Under the pieces are notes generated by a model. The model searched no databases, had not been told where the DNA came from, and was given only the letters and a program-made list of their open reading frames with translations. Made by a program: the position numbers and the translations under genes. A DNA stretch of 64,000 nt from Flavobacterium akiainvivens (GTDB lineage: Bacteria; Bacteroidota; Bacteroidia; Flavobacteriales; Flavobacteriaceae). Location: assembly GCF_001278115.1 (NCBI RefSeq), contig NZ_LIYD01000005.1, positions 2,517,510 to 2,581,509 of the forward strand. Direction: 5' to 3'. Positions 43,991 through 54,317 of this stretch are shown in pieces (position 1 is the stretch's first letter; each line of letters begins with the position of its first letter).

Positions 43991-44530
43991 TTAATTTTCA
44001 GCGTATTGTAATTTTCTGAAAATATCCCACACTACTATGCCCGCACTTACCGAAATGTTGAGGGAATGTTTAGTGCCCAGCTGCGGAATTTCAATACAGC
44101 CATCGGCCAGGGCTACGGCTTCTTCGCTTACCCCTTTTACCTCATTGCCAAACACTAAGGCATATTTTTTACCGGTTTGGGGCTCAAAATCCTGCAAAAA
44201 CACAGCGTTTTCAACCTGCTCTATGGCCAGCACGGTTACCCCCTGTTGTTGTAGTGTTGTAAGGGTGGTTAAAACGTCTTTTTCATACTCCCATGCCACC
44301 GTATCAGTAGCGCCAAGGGCCGTTTTGTGTATTTCTTTGTTGGGCGGGGTGGCCGTTATGCCGCACAAATATATTTTTTCTACCAGAAAAGCATCTGCCG
44401 TGCGAAATACCGAACCAATATTGTGCAGGCTCCTTATATCATCAAGAACAATAATAACAGGCGTTTTTTGGGCTTCTTTAAAGCCTTCCACACTCTTGCG
44501 GTCCAGTTCGCTATTGGCCAGTTTTCTCAT
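43991..44530 (-). CDS. SpoU/TrmH family RNA methyltransferase
   Basis: A 179-residue protein, compact and lacking an N-terminal RNA-binding extension, of the SPOUT superfamily that 2'-O-methylates tRNA or rRNA. Conserved blocks: VIVLDDIRSLHNIGSVFRTADAF (motif 1, N and R), ALVFGNEVKGVSEEA (motif 2 with NE) and IPQLGTKHSLNISVSAGIVVWD (motif 3, knot). The target nucleotide is unknown. It is followed on the plus side, divergently, by mutS after about 300 bases. Confidence 0.92.
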   Translation of the reverse strand: MRKLANSELDRKSVEGFKEAQKTPVIIVLDDIRSLHNIGSVFRTADAFLVEKIYLCGITATPPNKEIHKTALGATDTVAWEYEKDVLTTLTTLQQQGVTVLAIEQVENAVFLQDFEPQTGKKYALVFGNEVKGVSEEAVALADGCIEIPQLGTKHSLNISVSAGIVVWDIFRKLQYAEN

Positions 44531-44832
44531 AGGGTTTTATTTATATCAGGGTGTAAAAGTAAGGCAATAGATTGTTAAGGGCAATAAAAAACCGCGGCCG
44601 GGAAGTGGCAGCGGTTTAAAAACCAAAGCTGAATAGTTGTGTTTTATTGCAGCTTCTTAAAATCACCTTATGAGCCACAAACATACAACAGGCATTTTAG
44701 CCTGTATGTATTTTGAGGTTAACGGGTTAAAAACAAAGGTTAATAACTGTGTATAAGTTGGCATGCCCTGAGTTTTACCGTTGCATATTTTTTTGATAAA
44801 TTCGCTCCTTAGTCATTTTAAAACCCACAGCC
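44531..44832. other. Divergent intergenic region upstream of mutS
   Basis: No gene seen. Two hairpin-capable sequences are present: AAACCGC ... GCGGTTT (about 44589-44619) and ACATACAACAGGC / GCCTGTATGT (about 44683-44711). Neither has a clear U-run, and no RNA family was recognised. Confidence 0.5.
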
Positions 44833-47439
44833 TTGGCAACCAAAGAGAAAGCCCCTAAAGAAACCCCGTTAATGAAGCAATACAACGCCATTAAGGTTAA
44901 ATATCCTGATGCGTGCCTGCTTTTCCGTGTGGGCGATTTTTATGAAACCTTTGGCCAGGATGCCATAAGGGCGGCCGGTATATTGGGCATTACCCTTACC
45001 AAGCGCGGCAACGGCAGCGAAAGCGAAACAGCGCTGGCGGGTTTCCCGCACCACTCGCTTAACACCTACCTGCCCAAGCTGGTAAAGGCGGGGCTGCGTG
45101 TAGCAATATGCGACCAGCTGGAAGACCCTAAAATGACCAAAACCATTGTAAAGCGCGGTGTTACAGAGCTGGTTACCCCCGGCGTGGCCATGAATGATGA
45201 AGTACTTCACAGCAAGCAGAACAACTTTTTGGCCTCAGTATATTTTGGCAGGAAAACCATAGGCATTTCATTTCTTGATGTGTCTACCGGCGAATTCCTT
45301 TGTGCACAGGGCAATGAAGATTATATAGACAAACTGCTGCAAAACTTCAGCCCCAGCGAGGTACTGGTTGCCAAAAACGAAAAAAGTACCTTCAGGGAAG
45401 CTTTTGGCGAAGACCACCACACCTTCTTTCTTGAAGACTGGGTATATAAAGAAGACTATGCCTTTGAAAGCCTTACAGCACACTTTGGCACCAACTCGCT
45501 TAAAGGTTTTGGTGTAGAAGAATTACAGGAGGGTATTATTGCCAGCGGCGCGGTGTTATACTACCTGGGCGAAACCCAGCACAACCGTGTGCAGCACATA
45601 ACCAGCATTCAGCGTATTGCCGAAGACGCCTATGTTTGGATGGATCGTTTTACCATTCGCAACCTCGAATTATACCACAGCACCAACCAAAATGCCGTTA
45701 CCCTGCTCGATGTTATAGACCGCACGCTGAGCCCCATGGGCAGCCGCCTGTTGAAACGCTGGCTGGCACTTCCGTTAAAGGATGCCAATAAAGTGCGTGC
45801 CCGCCATGAAGTGGTGGCCTACCTTAAAGACAATAACAGCATTTTAGCCCGCATACAAACCCAGATTAAGCAAATAAGCGACCTGGAGCGCCTGATAAGC
45901 AAGGTAGCTACAGGCAAAATTTCGCCCCGCGAAGTGGTGTATTTAAAAGAATCGCTTGATGCTATTGTACCCATAAAACAGCTTGCGCTGGAAAGCGACA
46001 ACGAAGCCCTAAAGGCCATTGGCGACAGCCTGCATGCCTGCGAACTGCTTCGCGAGAAGATTAAAAACACCCTGAATCCCGAAGCGCCTGTTGCCATAAA
46101 CAAGGGCAATGCCATTGCTACCGGTGTACACCCTGAGCTTGACGAGCTGCGCAGCATTGCCTACAGTGGTAAGGAATACCTTGAGGGTATTGAACAGCGC
46201 GAAAGCCAGGCTACGGGCATTACATCGCTTAAAATATCATTCAACAATGTGTTTGGGTACTATATAGAGGTACGCAACACGCACAAAGATAAGGTTCCGG
46301 CTGAGTGGATACGTAAGCAGACTTTGGTTAACGCCGAACGCTACATTACCGAGGAACTTAAGGAATATGAATCGAAAATTTTAGGTGCCGAAGAAAAAAT
46401 ACACGCCCTGGAAACCCAGCTGTTTGACCAGCTTGTGGTGTGGATAAGTACCTACATTAAACCCGTGCAGCTCAACGCCGGGCTTGTAGCCCAAATGGAC
46501 TGCCTTACCGGGTTTGCACAGCTGGCCATAGAAAACAAATACGTTCAGCCGCTTATAGACGACAGCTTTGAGCTGGAAATTAAAGAAGGCCGCCACCCGG
46601 TTATTGAAAAACAGCTACCGGTAGGCACACCCTACATAACCAACGATGTGTATCTTGACCGTGCTGCCCAGCAAATCATCATGATTACGGGCCCGAATAT
46701 GTCGGGTAAATCGGCCATACTCCGCCAAACGGCTCTTATTGTGTTGCTGGCGCAAATGGGCAGCTTTGTACCCGCCGAAAGCGTGCGTATGGGCATTGTA
46801 GACAAGATTTTTACCCGCGTGGGCGCGAGCGACAACATCTCTATGGGCGAATCGACCTTTATGGTTGAGATGAACGAAACCGCCAGCATCCTGAACAACC
46901 TGAGCGACCGCAGCCTTATCCTTCTTGACGAAATAGGCCGCGGCACCAGTACATACGACGGTATTTCAATCGCCTGGGCCATTGCCGAGTTTTTGCACGA
47001 ACATCCTTCACAGCCTAAAACGCTGTTTGCCACACACTACCACGAACTTAACGAAATGCAGGATATTTTTGAGCGCATCCAGAATTTCAACGTAAGTGTA
47101 AAGGAACTGAAAGACAACGTACTGTTTATCCGTAAGCTGGTAAAAGGCGGCAGTGCACACAGCTTTGGTATACACGTAGCCAAAATGGCCGGCATGCCGC
47201 AAACGGTAATACAAAAAGCGCAAAAGCTGCTTAAAAAATTAGAAAAAGACCACAGCGGTGAAGCCCTTGCCAACGTTAAGGCACAGGCCAAAGACGAACT
47301 GCAACTGTCGTTCTTTAACCTTGACGACCCACTACTGGAAGAAATAAAAGAAGAAATTGTAAACCTTGACATAAACACCCTTACGCCCGTTGAAGCCCTC
47401 ATGAAGCTAAACGAGATTAAGAGGATGTTGGTTAAGTAA
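44833..47439 (+). CDS. mutS: DNA mismatch repair protein MutS
   Basis: Recognises mismatches and recruits MutL. The 868-residue protein has the mismatch-reading F37-Y38-E39 (GDFYETF; E. coli F36 and E38), the connector, lever and clamp regions, and the ABC ATPase domain with Walker A GPNMSGKS (620-627), [10 protein letters not shown] (signature) and [16 protein letters not shown] (Walker B), then the His of FATHYHEL. The start is TTG at 44833: no ATG in frame gives the family's conserved KxxPLMKQYN beginning at the right distance. It is followed by a bidirectional terminator at 47480. Confidence 0.97.
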   Translation: MATKEKAPKETPLMKQYNAIKVKYPDACLLFRVGDFYETFGQDAIRAAGILGITLTKRGNGSESETALAGFPHHSLNTYLPKLVKAGLRVAICDQLEDPKMTKTIVKRGVTELVTPGVAMNDEVLHSKQNNFLASVYFGRKTIGISFLDVSTGEFLCAQGNEDYIDKLLQNFSPSEVLVAKNEKSTFREAFGEDHHTFFLEDWVYKEDYAFESLTAHFGTNSLKGFGVEELQEGIIASGAVLYYLGETQHNRVQHITSIQRIAEDAYVWMDRFTIRNLELYHSTNQNAVTLLDVIDRTLSPMGSRLLKRWLALPLKDANKVRARHEVVAYLKDNNSILARIQTQIKQISDLERLISKVATGKISPREVVYLKESLDAIVPIKQLALESDNEALKAIGDSLHACELLREKIKNTLNPEAPVAINKGNAIATGVHPELDELRSIAYSGKEYLEGIEQRESQATGITSLKISFNNVFGYYIEVRNTHKDKVPAEWIRKQTLVNAERYITEELKEYESKILGAEEKIHALETQLFDQLVVWISTYIKPVQLNAGLVAQMDCLTGFAQLAIENKYVQPLIDDSFELEIKEGRHPVIEKQLPVGTPYITNDVYLDRAAQQIIMITGPNMSGKSAILRQTALIVLLAQMGSFVPAESVRMGIVDKIFTRVGASDNISMGESTFMVEMNETASILNNLSDRSLILLDEIGRGTSTYDGISIAWAIAEFLHEHPSQPKTLFATHYHELNEMQDIFERIQNFNVSVKELKDNVLFIRKLVKGGSAHSFGIHVAKMAGMPQTVIQKAQKLLKKLEKDHSGEALANVKAQAKDELQLSFFNLDDPLLEEIKEEIVNLDINTLTPVEALMKLNEIKRMLVK

Positions 47440-47479
47440 AAGCTTCTTAGCTACTGAGCCGCTTAGCTACTAAGCAAAA

Positions 47480-47520
47480 AAAACGGATAGTTATATTATA
47501 ATATGACTATCCGTTTTTTT
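47480..47520. terminator. Bidirectional terminator, mutS/yitT
   Basis: ACGGATAGT pairs with ACTATCCGT around a TATATTATAATATG loop, with A-run and T-run on the two sides; it separates convergent genes. Confidence 0.85.
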
Positions 47521-47549
47521 CTGAAAGCTGACCGCTAATCGCTGAAAGC

Positions 47550-48428
47550 TTAGTGCTCTTTACGCTTAAGCACCCCACCCGCAGTTTCTTTAATAGACTG
47601 GCTAAATACAAATGCCTTGGGGTCTATTTCATGCAGGGCGGCCTTTAAGCGGCGCACTTCAAGGCGAGTTACTACAGTGTAAATAATATCTACATCGGCG
47701 CTTACTTCAAAGCTGTCTTTCATAAAACCGCGTTCGCCTTTATAAATGGTAATGCCTTTTTCCATTTCAAGCACCAGGTAGCGCTTAATTTCCTCACTTT
47801 TAGATGATATAATGGTCATTCCCGTAAACTCCTGTATACCGTCTACCACATAGGCAATAGTGCGCGATGCAACAAAGTAGGTAAGCATACTGTAAAACGC
47901 TTTTTCAAGCCCAAAGAACGCCGAAGCAATAAGGAATATAACAAGGTTCAGCCCCAGGATAATCTCGCTCATAGTGAAGCCTACGCGCTTACCGGTGTAC
48001 ACCGCCAGTACCTCAATACCATCGAGCGCACAGCCGCCACGCATACCAAAACCTACACCCAGGCCAATGAAAAACCCTCCAAATGCCGAGATAATAAGCT
48101 TGTCATGTGTAAGCTCCGGCACATCAAGCCAGCGCAGGCACACCCCCAGTAGCACAATGGCAATAAGCGATTTAAAGAAAAACTTTTTGCCCACCAGCTT
48201 ATACCCTAACGCCACAAGCGGCAGGTTGAGCAATACTATAACTATATCTATATCAAAATGGTATTTTTCGTGCAGCAGGATAGAAAGGCCGGTTATACCA
48301 CCGTCAAAAAAGTGGTTGGGCATCAGCAGGCCCTTAAGTGCAAAATTTATGGAAAGTATGCCCAGTATTAGATATACATAATCAGTAAGTGTATCTTTAA
48401 TATGCAGCTTGTTGATTATTGCGTTCAT
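47550..48428 (-). CDS. YitT family membrane protein (DUF161/DUF2179)
   Basis: A 292-residue membrane protein of the YitT family. Hydrophobic segments near residues 15-38, 52-72, 80-100, 110-130 and about 150-195 indicate five or so membrane passes (DUF161), and the C-terminal part (about 215-282, GITIYKGERGFMKDS... VDIIYTVVTRLEVRRLKAALHEIDPKAF) is the DUF2179 regulatory-like domain. The family's function is not known; transport is a weak inference. Its start abuts the stop of the HD gene (48428/48429), so translation of the two is coupled within the cyclase-HD-YitT operon. Confidence 0.88.
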   Translation of the reverse strand: MNAIINKLHIKDTLTDYVYLILGILSINFALKGLLMPNHFFDGGITGLSILLHEKYHFDIDIVIVLLNLPLVALGYKLVGKKFFFKSLIAIVLLGVCLRWLDVPELTHDKLIISAFGGFFIGLGVGFGMRGGCALDGIEVLAVYTGKRVGFTMSEIILGLNLVIFLIASAFFGLEKAFYSMLTYFVASRTIAYVVDGIQEFTGMTIISSKSEEIKRYLVLEMEKGITIYKGERGFMKDSFEVSADVDIIYTVVTRLEVRRLKAALHEIDPKAFVFSQSIKETAGGVLKRKEH

Positions 48429-49013
48429 TTATTGGTTGGTTAATTTTTGTATTATGGTATTCAGGTTTTCTTGTTTTTTAGCCTCGCGCCAGGCTTTGGC
48501 ATTTGCAGTAAAATAATGGTGGCTTTCAAAAAAGCGCACCTGCATCTGATTCCAGGCGGCTTCGCTATCTACCACTCCCATATTTTTAAGTTCCTCAAAA
48601 AGACTGTTTGATATAGGCTGAAAATCATCACGCCCCAGGTAATCAAGGTCGGCATCAGCCAGTATTTCCTCCAGTGGTGTATGCGGAATTTGCGGAATTT
48701 TAGTAGCGCGAATCATGCCACAAATGGCATCTATCCGGCTTTGGCTGTAGCCAAAACCCGGCAGGTATTCTTTCGCAAAACCACACGAAATTTCCTCATG
48801 CCCCTGTGCCTGCACCATAAACCCCGAATCGTGAAACAACGCCGCTGTTTGAAGCAGTATAGCGTCATCTCCGGTTATGTTTGCGGCTTCAATATGGCGG
48901 CAAACCGCATTATACACATCTTTAATGTGATTAATGCTATGATAGGTTAAATGTTTGGGCAGTTCTTCTTCCTGCTTTTGCAGGATAAACTGCTTAGCCC
49001 CGTTTATATCCAT
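48429..49013 (-). CDS. HD-domain phosphohydrolase-like protein
   Basis: A 194-residue protein with an HD metal-dependent phosphohydrolase fold: H29 (HSINHIKDV), the H61-D62 pair (LFHDSGF), H72 (GHEE), and D122 in ADADLDYLG. All four ligand positions are present, so it is likely active, probably on a phosphorylated nucleotide or cyclic nucleotide, though this cannot be told from sequence. The stop is next to the YitT start. Its own ATG overlaps the cyclase stop by one base (TGATG), so translation is coupled to the cyclase. Confidence 0.88.
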   Translation of the reverse strand: MDINGAKQFILQKQEEELPKHLTYHSINHIKDVYNAVCRHIEAANITGDDAILLQTAALFHDSGFMVQAQGHEEISCGFAKEYLPGFGYSQSRIDAICGMIRATKIPQIPHTPLEEILADADLDYLGRDDFQPISNSLFEELKNMGVVDSEAAWNQMQVRFFESHHYFTANAKAWREAKKQENLNTIIQKLTNQ

Positions 49014-51196
49014 CAGTTTATTTTGGGTTCTACAAAATACATTTTTATGTGGCCTTTGCCCTTGGCATCAATCTCGCCGCGGTATTCGGTATTAAAATCA
49101 TCCTTTACCAGGTCATAGGTGCTCTGGCTAATGTTTATTTTACCACCCTCGCCATTGCTCTCCATACGGCTGGCAATGTTTACGGCATCACCCCACACAT
49201 CATAGGCAAATTTTTTAATGCCCACAATACCGGCCACAACTTCGCCTGTGTTTATACCCGTGCGCATTTCAAAATACACGCGGCCCTGCGCGCTGCGTTC
49301 GGCTTTATAATTTTCGATAAAGTTACGCATTTCTATGGCAGCATGCACAGCATTTGTGGCATGGTCTGCATTACCCGCCGGCAGCCCGCTAACCGCCATG
49401 TAGCTGTCGCCAATGGTTTTTATCTTTTCTATATTGTGTCTGGTAATAATTTCATCAAATGCCTTAAAGCAGTAGTTAAGCTCACGCAGCAGTTCTTCGG
49501 GGCTAAATTTTTCCGACAGCTTTGTAAAACCCACAAAATCAGTAAAAATTATCGACACATGGTCATAGTACTTAGCACCTGCCTCGCCTTTTGTCTTTAG
49601 CTCTTCTGCCACTTCCGCCGGGAGTATATTTAGCAACAGGTCGTCACTGCGTTTTTTCTCAGCGGCAATAATACGGTTATCCTTTCGCTTTCGCGAATAA
49701 GCCACACCCGCACCAAGGCTAATAAACACCAAAACCCCCACCCCGGCATAAGCATAATTGCGGTTGGTTTGTTCGTGCTCAAGGGCTGCTTTCTGGCTGG
49801 TTTTTAAAACAGCTTCTTTCTTGCCGTATTCATACTGTGCCTGCTTGGTTATAAGCGTTTGACGGGTAGATATATCTACAGCGCTGTCTTTATATATGGC
49901 AGATTCTTTATAGGCACTCAGCGCCTGCTTCTCGTTTCCGGCCAACTCATAAGCCATAGATAATTGCCCGCCTATTGAGCAGGCCATAATATAATCCTGC
50001 ACTTTTTTATAAAACACTATCGATTTTTCCAACAACGTAATACCTTCGTTTAAAAGCGCCTTGTTGTTGTCAATTTTCGATACTGCAAGGCACGCAGCAC
50101 CTACATAAGCTTCGCATTCAGCTACAGGCTTGGCTATTTTACGTTCTTTGGCTATACTAAGCCCCTGCCTGTGGTAGTTAAGCGATCTGTTATAGTCACC
50201 CAGGCTATAGCATGCCGCACCCGCCGTGGTTAGTGCGTCATAGCGCTTTTCATAAAAGGCCAGACCAGCCGCCTTATCATACACTGCAAGGGCTTTGGAG
50301 ATATTGCCTTCGTTGGCATAAGCACTTGCCTTATTAAGCATAAGGTCAATTTTAGTAAGGTTGCTGTTGTTACAGTTTTTAAGCTTATCAGTAAACTCAG
50401 CCGATTTTATAGTATCTTTTTTTGTTTTATAATAATCAGCAAGGTAACTATACAAGCTACAGGTATTAATGTAGTTGTATTTTCCGGTATTGGCTTTTTT
50501 GAGCAGATCATAGGTATATTCTAATGCTTTTTGGTCATTGCCTAAAATAGCATATAACTGCACCTGGATGCCTTTTGTAATCACCACATATTTTTCGAGC
50601 TTATGTTTTTGTGCTATTTCCAGCATCGTGTTGCTCAGGTCTGCCGCCTCGGTAAGCTTATACTTTGACACATAATACATGCCGAGCAACTGGGCAGACA
50701 TGCAGTAATCAGTATACCGCTTGTGCTTTTTGTATAGCTCTGCCGATTGTGTATAGTAATCAACCGCCTTTTTATAATTGGTATCCTGGTAGTTAAACCC
50801 TAACATGCGGCCTGAAAATGCCGCTACCATCCAGTTGCCTGCTTTTTTAGCCGCATTATAGGCTAATAGCAGGTATTCGCGTTCTTTTTGCTCATCATAA
50901 AGCCGTTGTATTTCGGCATATACAAGATAATCGCCTCCTTTACCATTGTATAACTTTATAGATTTTGAAGCTTTTAAAGCCTGCCGGGTATACTTATCTG
51001 CGTCATCCTGCTTTTTAGTCAGCAGTCCCATCTTGGCCAGCTTAACATAGGCATCCATCTTTAAAGAGTCTGTTTTTACAGATGGCAGTTTCTTTAATAT
51101 TGAGTCGGTCTTTTTTTGATAATACCGGTTTTCCTGGCTGAAACACGGATTATAAAACAGCAGAAAGACAAAGGGCAGGAGTAATTTTTTAAGCAT
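49013..51196 (-). CDS. TPR-containing class III adenylate/guanylate cyclase
   Basis: A 727-residue signalling protein. Order: signal peptide (about 1-20, NPCFSQ), tetratricopeptide-like repeats (about 35-440), coiled-coil, one membrane segment (about 480-500, AYAGVGVLVFISLGAGVAYS), and a cytoplasmic class III nucleotide cyclase domain (about 510-720). Catalytic metal ligands are D553 (FTDFVGF) and D597 (GDSYM); K593 and the later DVWGDAVNIASRME suggest adenylate rather than guanylate as substrate and include the transition-state residues. Signals sensed by the periplasmic TPRs would be converted to cAMP. It is the first gene of a three-gene operon with HD and YitT proteins. Confidence 0.92.
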   Translation of the reverse strand: MLKKLLLPFVFLLFYNPCFSQENRYYQKKTDSILKKLPSVKTDSLKMDAYVKLAKMGLLTKKQDDADKYTRQALKASKSIKLYNGKGGDYLVYAEIQRLYDEQKEREYLLLAYNAAKKAGNWMVAAFSGRMLGFNYQDTNYKKAVDYYTQSAELYKKHKRYTDYCMSAQLLGMYYVSKYKLTEAADLSNTMLEIAQKHKLEKYVVITKGIQVQLYAILGNDQKALEYTYDLLKKANTGKYNYINTCSLYSYLADYYKTKKDTIKSAEFTDKLKNCNNSNLTKIDLMLNKASAYANEGNISKALAVYDKAAGLAFYEKRYDALTTAGAACYSLGDYNRSLNYHRQGLSIAKERKIAKPVAECEAYVGAACLAVSKIDNNKALLNEGITLLEKSIVFYKKVQDYIMACSIGGQLSMAYELAGNEKQALSAYKESAIYKDSAVDISTRQTLITKQAQYEYGKKEAVLKTSQKAALEHEQTNRNYAYAGVGVLVFISLGAGVAYSRKRKDNRIIAAEKKRSDDLLLNILPAEVAEELKTKGEAGAKYYDHVSIIFTDFVGFTKLSEKFSPEELLRELNYCFKAFDEIITRHNIEKIKTIGDSYMAVSGLPAGNADHATNAVHAAIEMRNFIENYKAERSAQGRVYFEMRTGINTGEVVAGIVGIKKFAYDVWGDAVNIASRMESNGEGGKINISQSTYDLVKDDFNTEYRGEIDAKGKGHIKMYFVEPKIN

Positions 51197-51230
51197 TGGT
51201 TAGTTGGCAATATATCTCAACCGTAAACAT

Positions 51231-51260
51231 AAAAAAATCCCGGCAATATGCCGGGATTTC
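51231..51260 (-). terminator. Intrinsic terminator after infB
   Basis: ATCCCGGCA pairs with its complement TGCCGGGAT, followed on the minus strand by TTTTTTT. It separates the rimP-nusA-infB operon from the cyclase gene. Confidence 0.9.
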
Positions 51261-51279
51261 CTGTTATTTATTTTAAAAC

Positions 51280-54258
51280 TTATTTCAGTTTACGGGTAAC
51301 TTCAACTTCATGGTAGGCTTCAATAACATCATACTCCTGTATGTCGTTATAGTTTTTAATCTGCATACCACAGTCATAACCTTTAGAGACTTCTTTAACG
51401 TCGTCTTTAAAGCGTTTAAGGGTAGCAAGTTCTCCGGTGTAAATTACCACACCTTCGCGGATAAGCCTGATCTTACTGTTACGGAACACCTTACCATCTG
51501 TAATCATACAGCCGGCAATAGAGCCCACTTTAGAAATCTTGAATACCTCACGAATTTCGGCTGTACCGGTAATTTCTTCTTTAAGTTCAGGGCTAAGCAT
51601 GCCTTCCATTGCGTCTTTAAGGTCGTCAATAGCATCATAGATAATAGAGTAATGCCTGATATCTATCTCTTCCCTGTCGGCAAGCTGTTTAGCCGCCGGC
51701 ATTGGCCTTACGTTAAAGCCTATGATAATCGCATCAGAAGCCGAAGCAAGAAGCACATCAGATTCGGTAATAGCACCTACACCTTTGTGGATGATCTTGA
51801 TTTCGATTTCCTCGGTAGACAGTTTAGAGAATGAGTCGGCAAGCGCCTCAACCGAACCGTCCACGTCACCTTTAATAATAACGTTAAGCTCCTTAAACTG
51901 GCCAAGGGCAATACGCCTGCCCAGCTCGGCAAGGGTAGTATGCTTCTTGGTACGGGCACTTTGCTCACGTATAAGCTGCGTACGCTTGGCCGCAATTTGC
52001 TTGGCTTCGCGCTCGTCTTCATATACAGTAAACTTATCACCCGCTGTTGGTGCACCGTCAAGGCCTAATATAGATATTGGCGTACTTGGCCCGGCCACTT
52101 TAACGTTGTGCCCGCGTTCATCGTGCATTGCCTTAATCTTACCATGGTTTTTACCGGCAAGTACATAATCGCCCACGCGAAGTGTACCGCCCTGTACAAG
52201 CACTGTAGATACATAGCCGCGTCCTTTATCAAGAAACGCTTCTACCACAGCACCCACAGCCGCCTTATCAGGGTTAGCCTTAAGGTCTAATATTTCGGCT
52301 TCAAGCAATACTTTTTCAAGTAGTTCTTTAACACCTATACCCTGTTTTGCAGATATATCGTGTGATTGGTATTTACCACCCCAGTCTTCTACAAGTAGGT
52401 TCATACCGGCAAGTTTTTCCTTAATTTTTTCAGGGTTTGCCGTTGGCTTATCAATTTTGTTGATAGCAAAAATCATTGGCACCCCTGCAGCCTGGGCGTG
52501 GGCAATTGCTTCTTTTGTTTGTGGCATGATATCGTCGTCAGCCGCAATTACAATAATAGCAATATCCGTTACCTGGGCACCACGCGCACGCATGGCGGTA
52601 AACGCCTCGTGGCCTGGTGTATCAAGGAAAGTTATTTTCTGGCCGTTATCAAGGGTAACACCATAAGCACCTATGTGCTGGGTTATACCACCTGATTCGC
52701 CTGCAATTACATTTTCTTTACGGATGTAGTCAAGAAGCGATGTTTTACCGTGGTCTACGTGGCCCATTACAGTAACAATAGGCGCACGGTGTGTAAGGTC
52801 TTCCTCGCGGTCTTCTACCACCTCCATGTTTTCCTCAATGTCGGTAGTAATAAATTCAACTTCATAGCCAAATTCATCTGCTACAATACTAAGGGTTTCG
52901 GCATCAAGCCTCTGGTTCATGGTTACCATTATACCCAGAGACATACAGGTACCAATAACTTTGGTAATAGGCACATCCATCATGGTAGCAATTTCGCCCA
53001 CGGTTACAAATTCTGTAACCTTAAGTACTTTGCTTCCTTCCTCTGCCATACGCTGCTCTTCGTCACTACGCTGGCGGTGTGTGTCACGCTTATCACGGCG
53101 GTATTTAGAGGCTTTGCTCTTATTACCCTTGCCCTGAAGTTTTTCAAGCGTTTCACGAATTTGGTTTTTAACCTCCTCATCGGTAGGCTCTACCTTATTT
53201 ACAACAGCCTGGTTACGGTTGTTGCCCGGCCCACCTGGGCGGTTGTTAAACCCACCAGGGCGGTTATTGCCCGGCCCACCAGGACGGTTGTTACCCGGCC
53301 CGCCTGGGCGGTTGTTGTTACCCGGCCCACCAGGACGGTTACCACCCTGCTGGTTGCCACCTTGTTGCGCACCAGGCTGACCCGGTTTAGGCGCAATACG
53401 GTTTCGTTTAGGCTTGTTGGCATTATTATTCTGGCCACCGGCTGCGTTGCCGCCCTGCTGGTTGCCACCCGGCCTGTTATTATTATTTCCGCGGAAATCT
53501 TCTTTTTTCTTCTTAGGCTTTTCAAACTGAGACAAGTCAATTTTCTGGCCTGTAAAAGTAGCACCGGTAAGTTTTTGATATTGTGTTTCAATTTTATCAT
53601 CACCCGGTGCAGCAGGTGTTTCTGCCGCCTGTGGTTGTGCAGGTGCCTGCGGCTGCTGTGGCTGTGCCGGTGCAGGGGCCGCTTTTGGTGCTTCCTCTGC
53701 CTTTGGTGCGGCCGGTTGCTGCGGCTCAGGCTGTTCTGCTACAGGTTTAGGAGTTTCCTTTACCTCTGCTTTTGGAGCTGCCGCTGCTTCAGGAGCTGCC
53801 GGTTTCTCTGGCTGTGGTGCAGGTGCTGCTTCCTGCTGTGGTTTAGCAGGTGCAGGTGCGTCTGAAGAAGCGGGTTGTTGTGCCGGCTTTTTAGGCGCGT
53901 TAAGGTCTATCTTGCCCACGGCTACAGGCCCACTTACGTTAGCCCTTGCCCTGATAACCTCCTGCCTTTGCCTTTCTTCTTCCTGCTTCCTTTTTTCCTC
54001 CAGCTCCTTCTCCCTTTCAAGCCTTAGCGCTTCTTTCTCCTTGTTTTTCTCCTCGGTTACTTTTAACGATGCGGCTTTTTTTCCTTTGTCAGCAGAAAAT
54101 TGGTTAAATAGGGCATTATACTCCTCGTTGGATATCTTGGCATTTGGGCTTGCCTCAATAACATGGCCGCTGTCTTTTAAAAAGTCAACCGCCCTGTCCA
54201 GCGAAATGTTTAATTCCCTGAGAACTTTGTTTATTCTTATTACTCTTTCTTCAGACAT
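51280..54258 (-). CDS. infB: Translation initiation factor IF-2
   Basis: A GTPase that brings initiator tRNA to the ribosome. The 992-residue protein has a long disordered N-terminal part (about 75-385) rich in Ala/Pro/Gln, then Asn/Gly/Pro with tandem [10 protein letters not shown] units, followed by the IF2_N helix ([13 protein letters not shown]) and the GTPase domain with GHVDHGKT (499-506), DTPGHEAF and NKIDKP. The C-terminal domains end in EVTRKLK. The length is typical for Flavobacterium, where the N-terminus is long. It ends the rimP-nusA-infB operon. Confidence 0.98.
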   Translation of the reverse strand: MSEERVIRINKVLRELNISLDRAVDFLKDSGHVIEASPNAKISNEEYNALFNQFSADKGKKAASLKVTEEKNKEKEALRLEREKELEEKRKQEEERQRQEVIRARANVSGPVAVGKIDLNAPKKPAQQPASSDAPAPAKPQQEAAPAPQPEKPAAPEAAAAPKAEVKETPKPVAEQPEPQQPAAPKAEEAPKAAPAPAQPQQPQAPAQPQAAETPAAPGDDKIETQYQKLTGATFTGQKIDLSQFEKPKKKKEDFRGNNNNRPGGNQQGGNAAGGQNNNANKPKRNRIAPKPGQPGAQQGGNQQGGNRPGGPGNNNRPGGPGNNRPGGPGNNRPGGFNNRPGGPGNNRNQAVVNKVEPTDEEVKNQIRETLEKLQGKGNKSKASKYRRDKRDTHRQRSDEEQRMAEEGSKVLKVTEFVTVGEIATMMDVPITKVIGTCMSLGIMVTMNQRLDAETLSIVADEFGYEVEFITTDIEENMEVVEDREEDLTHRAPIVTVMGHVDHGKTSLLDYIRKENVIAGESGGITQHIGAYGVTLDNGQKITFLDTPGHEAFTAMRARGAQVTDIAIIVIAADDDIMPQTKEAIAHAQAAGVPMIFAINKIDKPTANPEKIKEKLAGMNLLVEDWGGKYQSHDISAKQGIGVKELLEKVLLEAEILDLKANPDKAAVGAVVEAFLDKGRGYVSTVLVQGGTLRVGDYVLAGKNHGKIKAMHDERGHNVKVAGPSTPISILGLDGAPTAGDKFTVYEDEREAKQIAAKRTQLIREQSARTKKHTTLAELGRRIALGQFKELNVIIKGDVDGSVEALADSFSKLSTEEIEIKIIHKGVGAITESDVLLASASDAIIIGFNVRPMPAAKQLADREEIDIRHYSIIYDAIDDLKDAMEGMLSPELKEEITGTAEIREVFKISKVGSIAGCMITDGKVFRNSKIRLIREGVVIYTGELATLKRFKDDVKEVSKGYDCGMQIKNYNDIQEYDVIEAYHEVEVTRKLK
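53215..53520 (-). repeat. Asn/Gly/Pro coding repeat in infB
   Basis: On the minus strand the DNA for [10 protein letters not shown] units recurs about every 30 bases, several copies with almost identical sequence. It encodes a flexible linker and may vary in copy number between strains. Confidence 0.7.
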
Positions 54259-54317
54259 AAATTTTTATTACAATTATCTTCTATTGTTGTGTTGTACCGG
54301 TTGTTGGTTAGTTGTGG

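Noticed and set aside
48429..51196. CBASS or Pycsar defence operon from the cyclase plus HD and membrane genes
   Set aside because: The cyclase has a signal peptide, TPRs and a TM segment like a sensory class III enzyme, and none of the partners is a recognised cyclic-nucleotide effector.
53215..53520. Possible CRISPR or minisatellite
   Set aside because: The repeats are in-frame codons of the infB linker and the whole protein is continuous.
52750..53865. Long plus-strand open frame opposite infB
   Set aside because: It mirrors the repetitive N-terminal coding DNA of infB; its protein is low-complexity Arg/Leu/Cys-rich.
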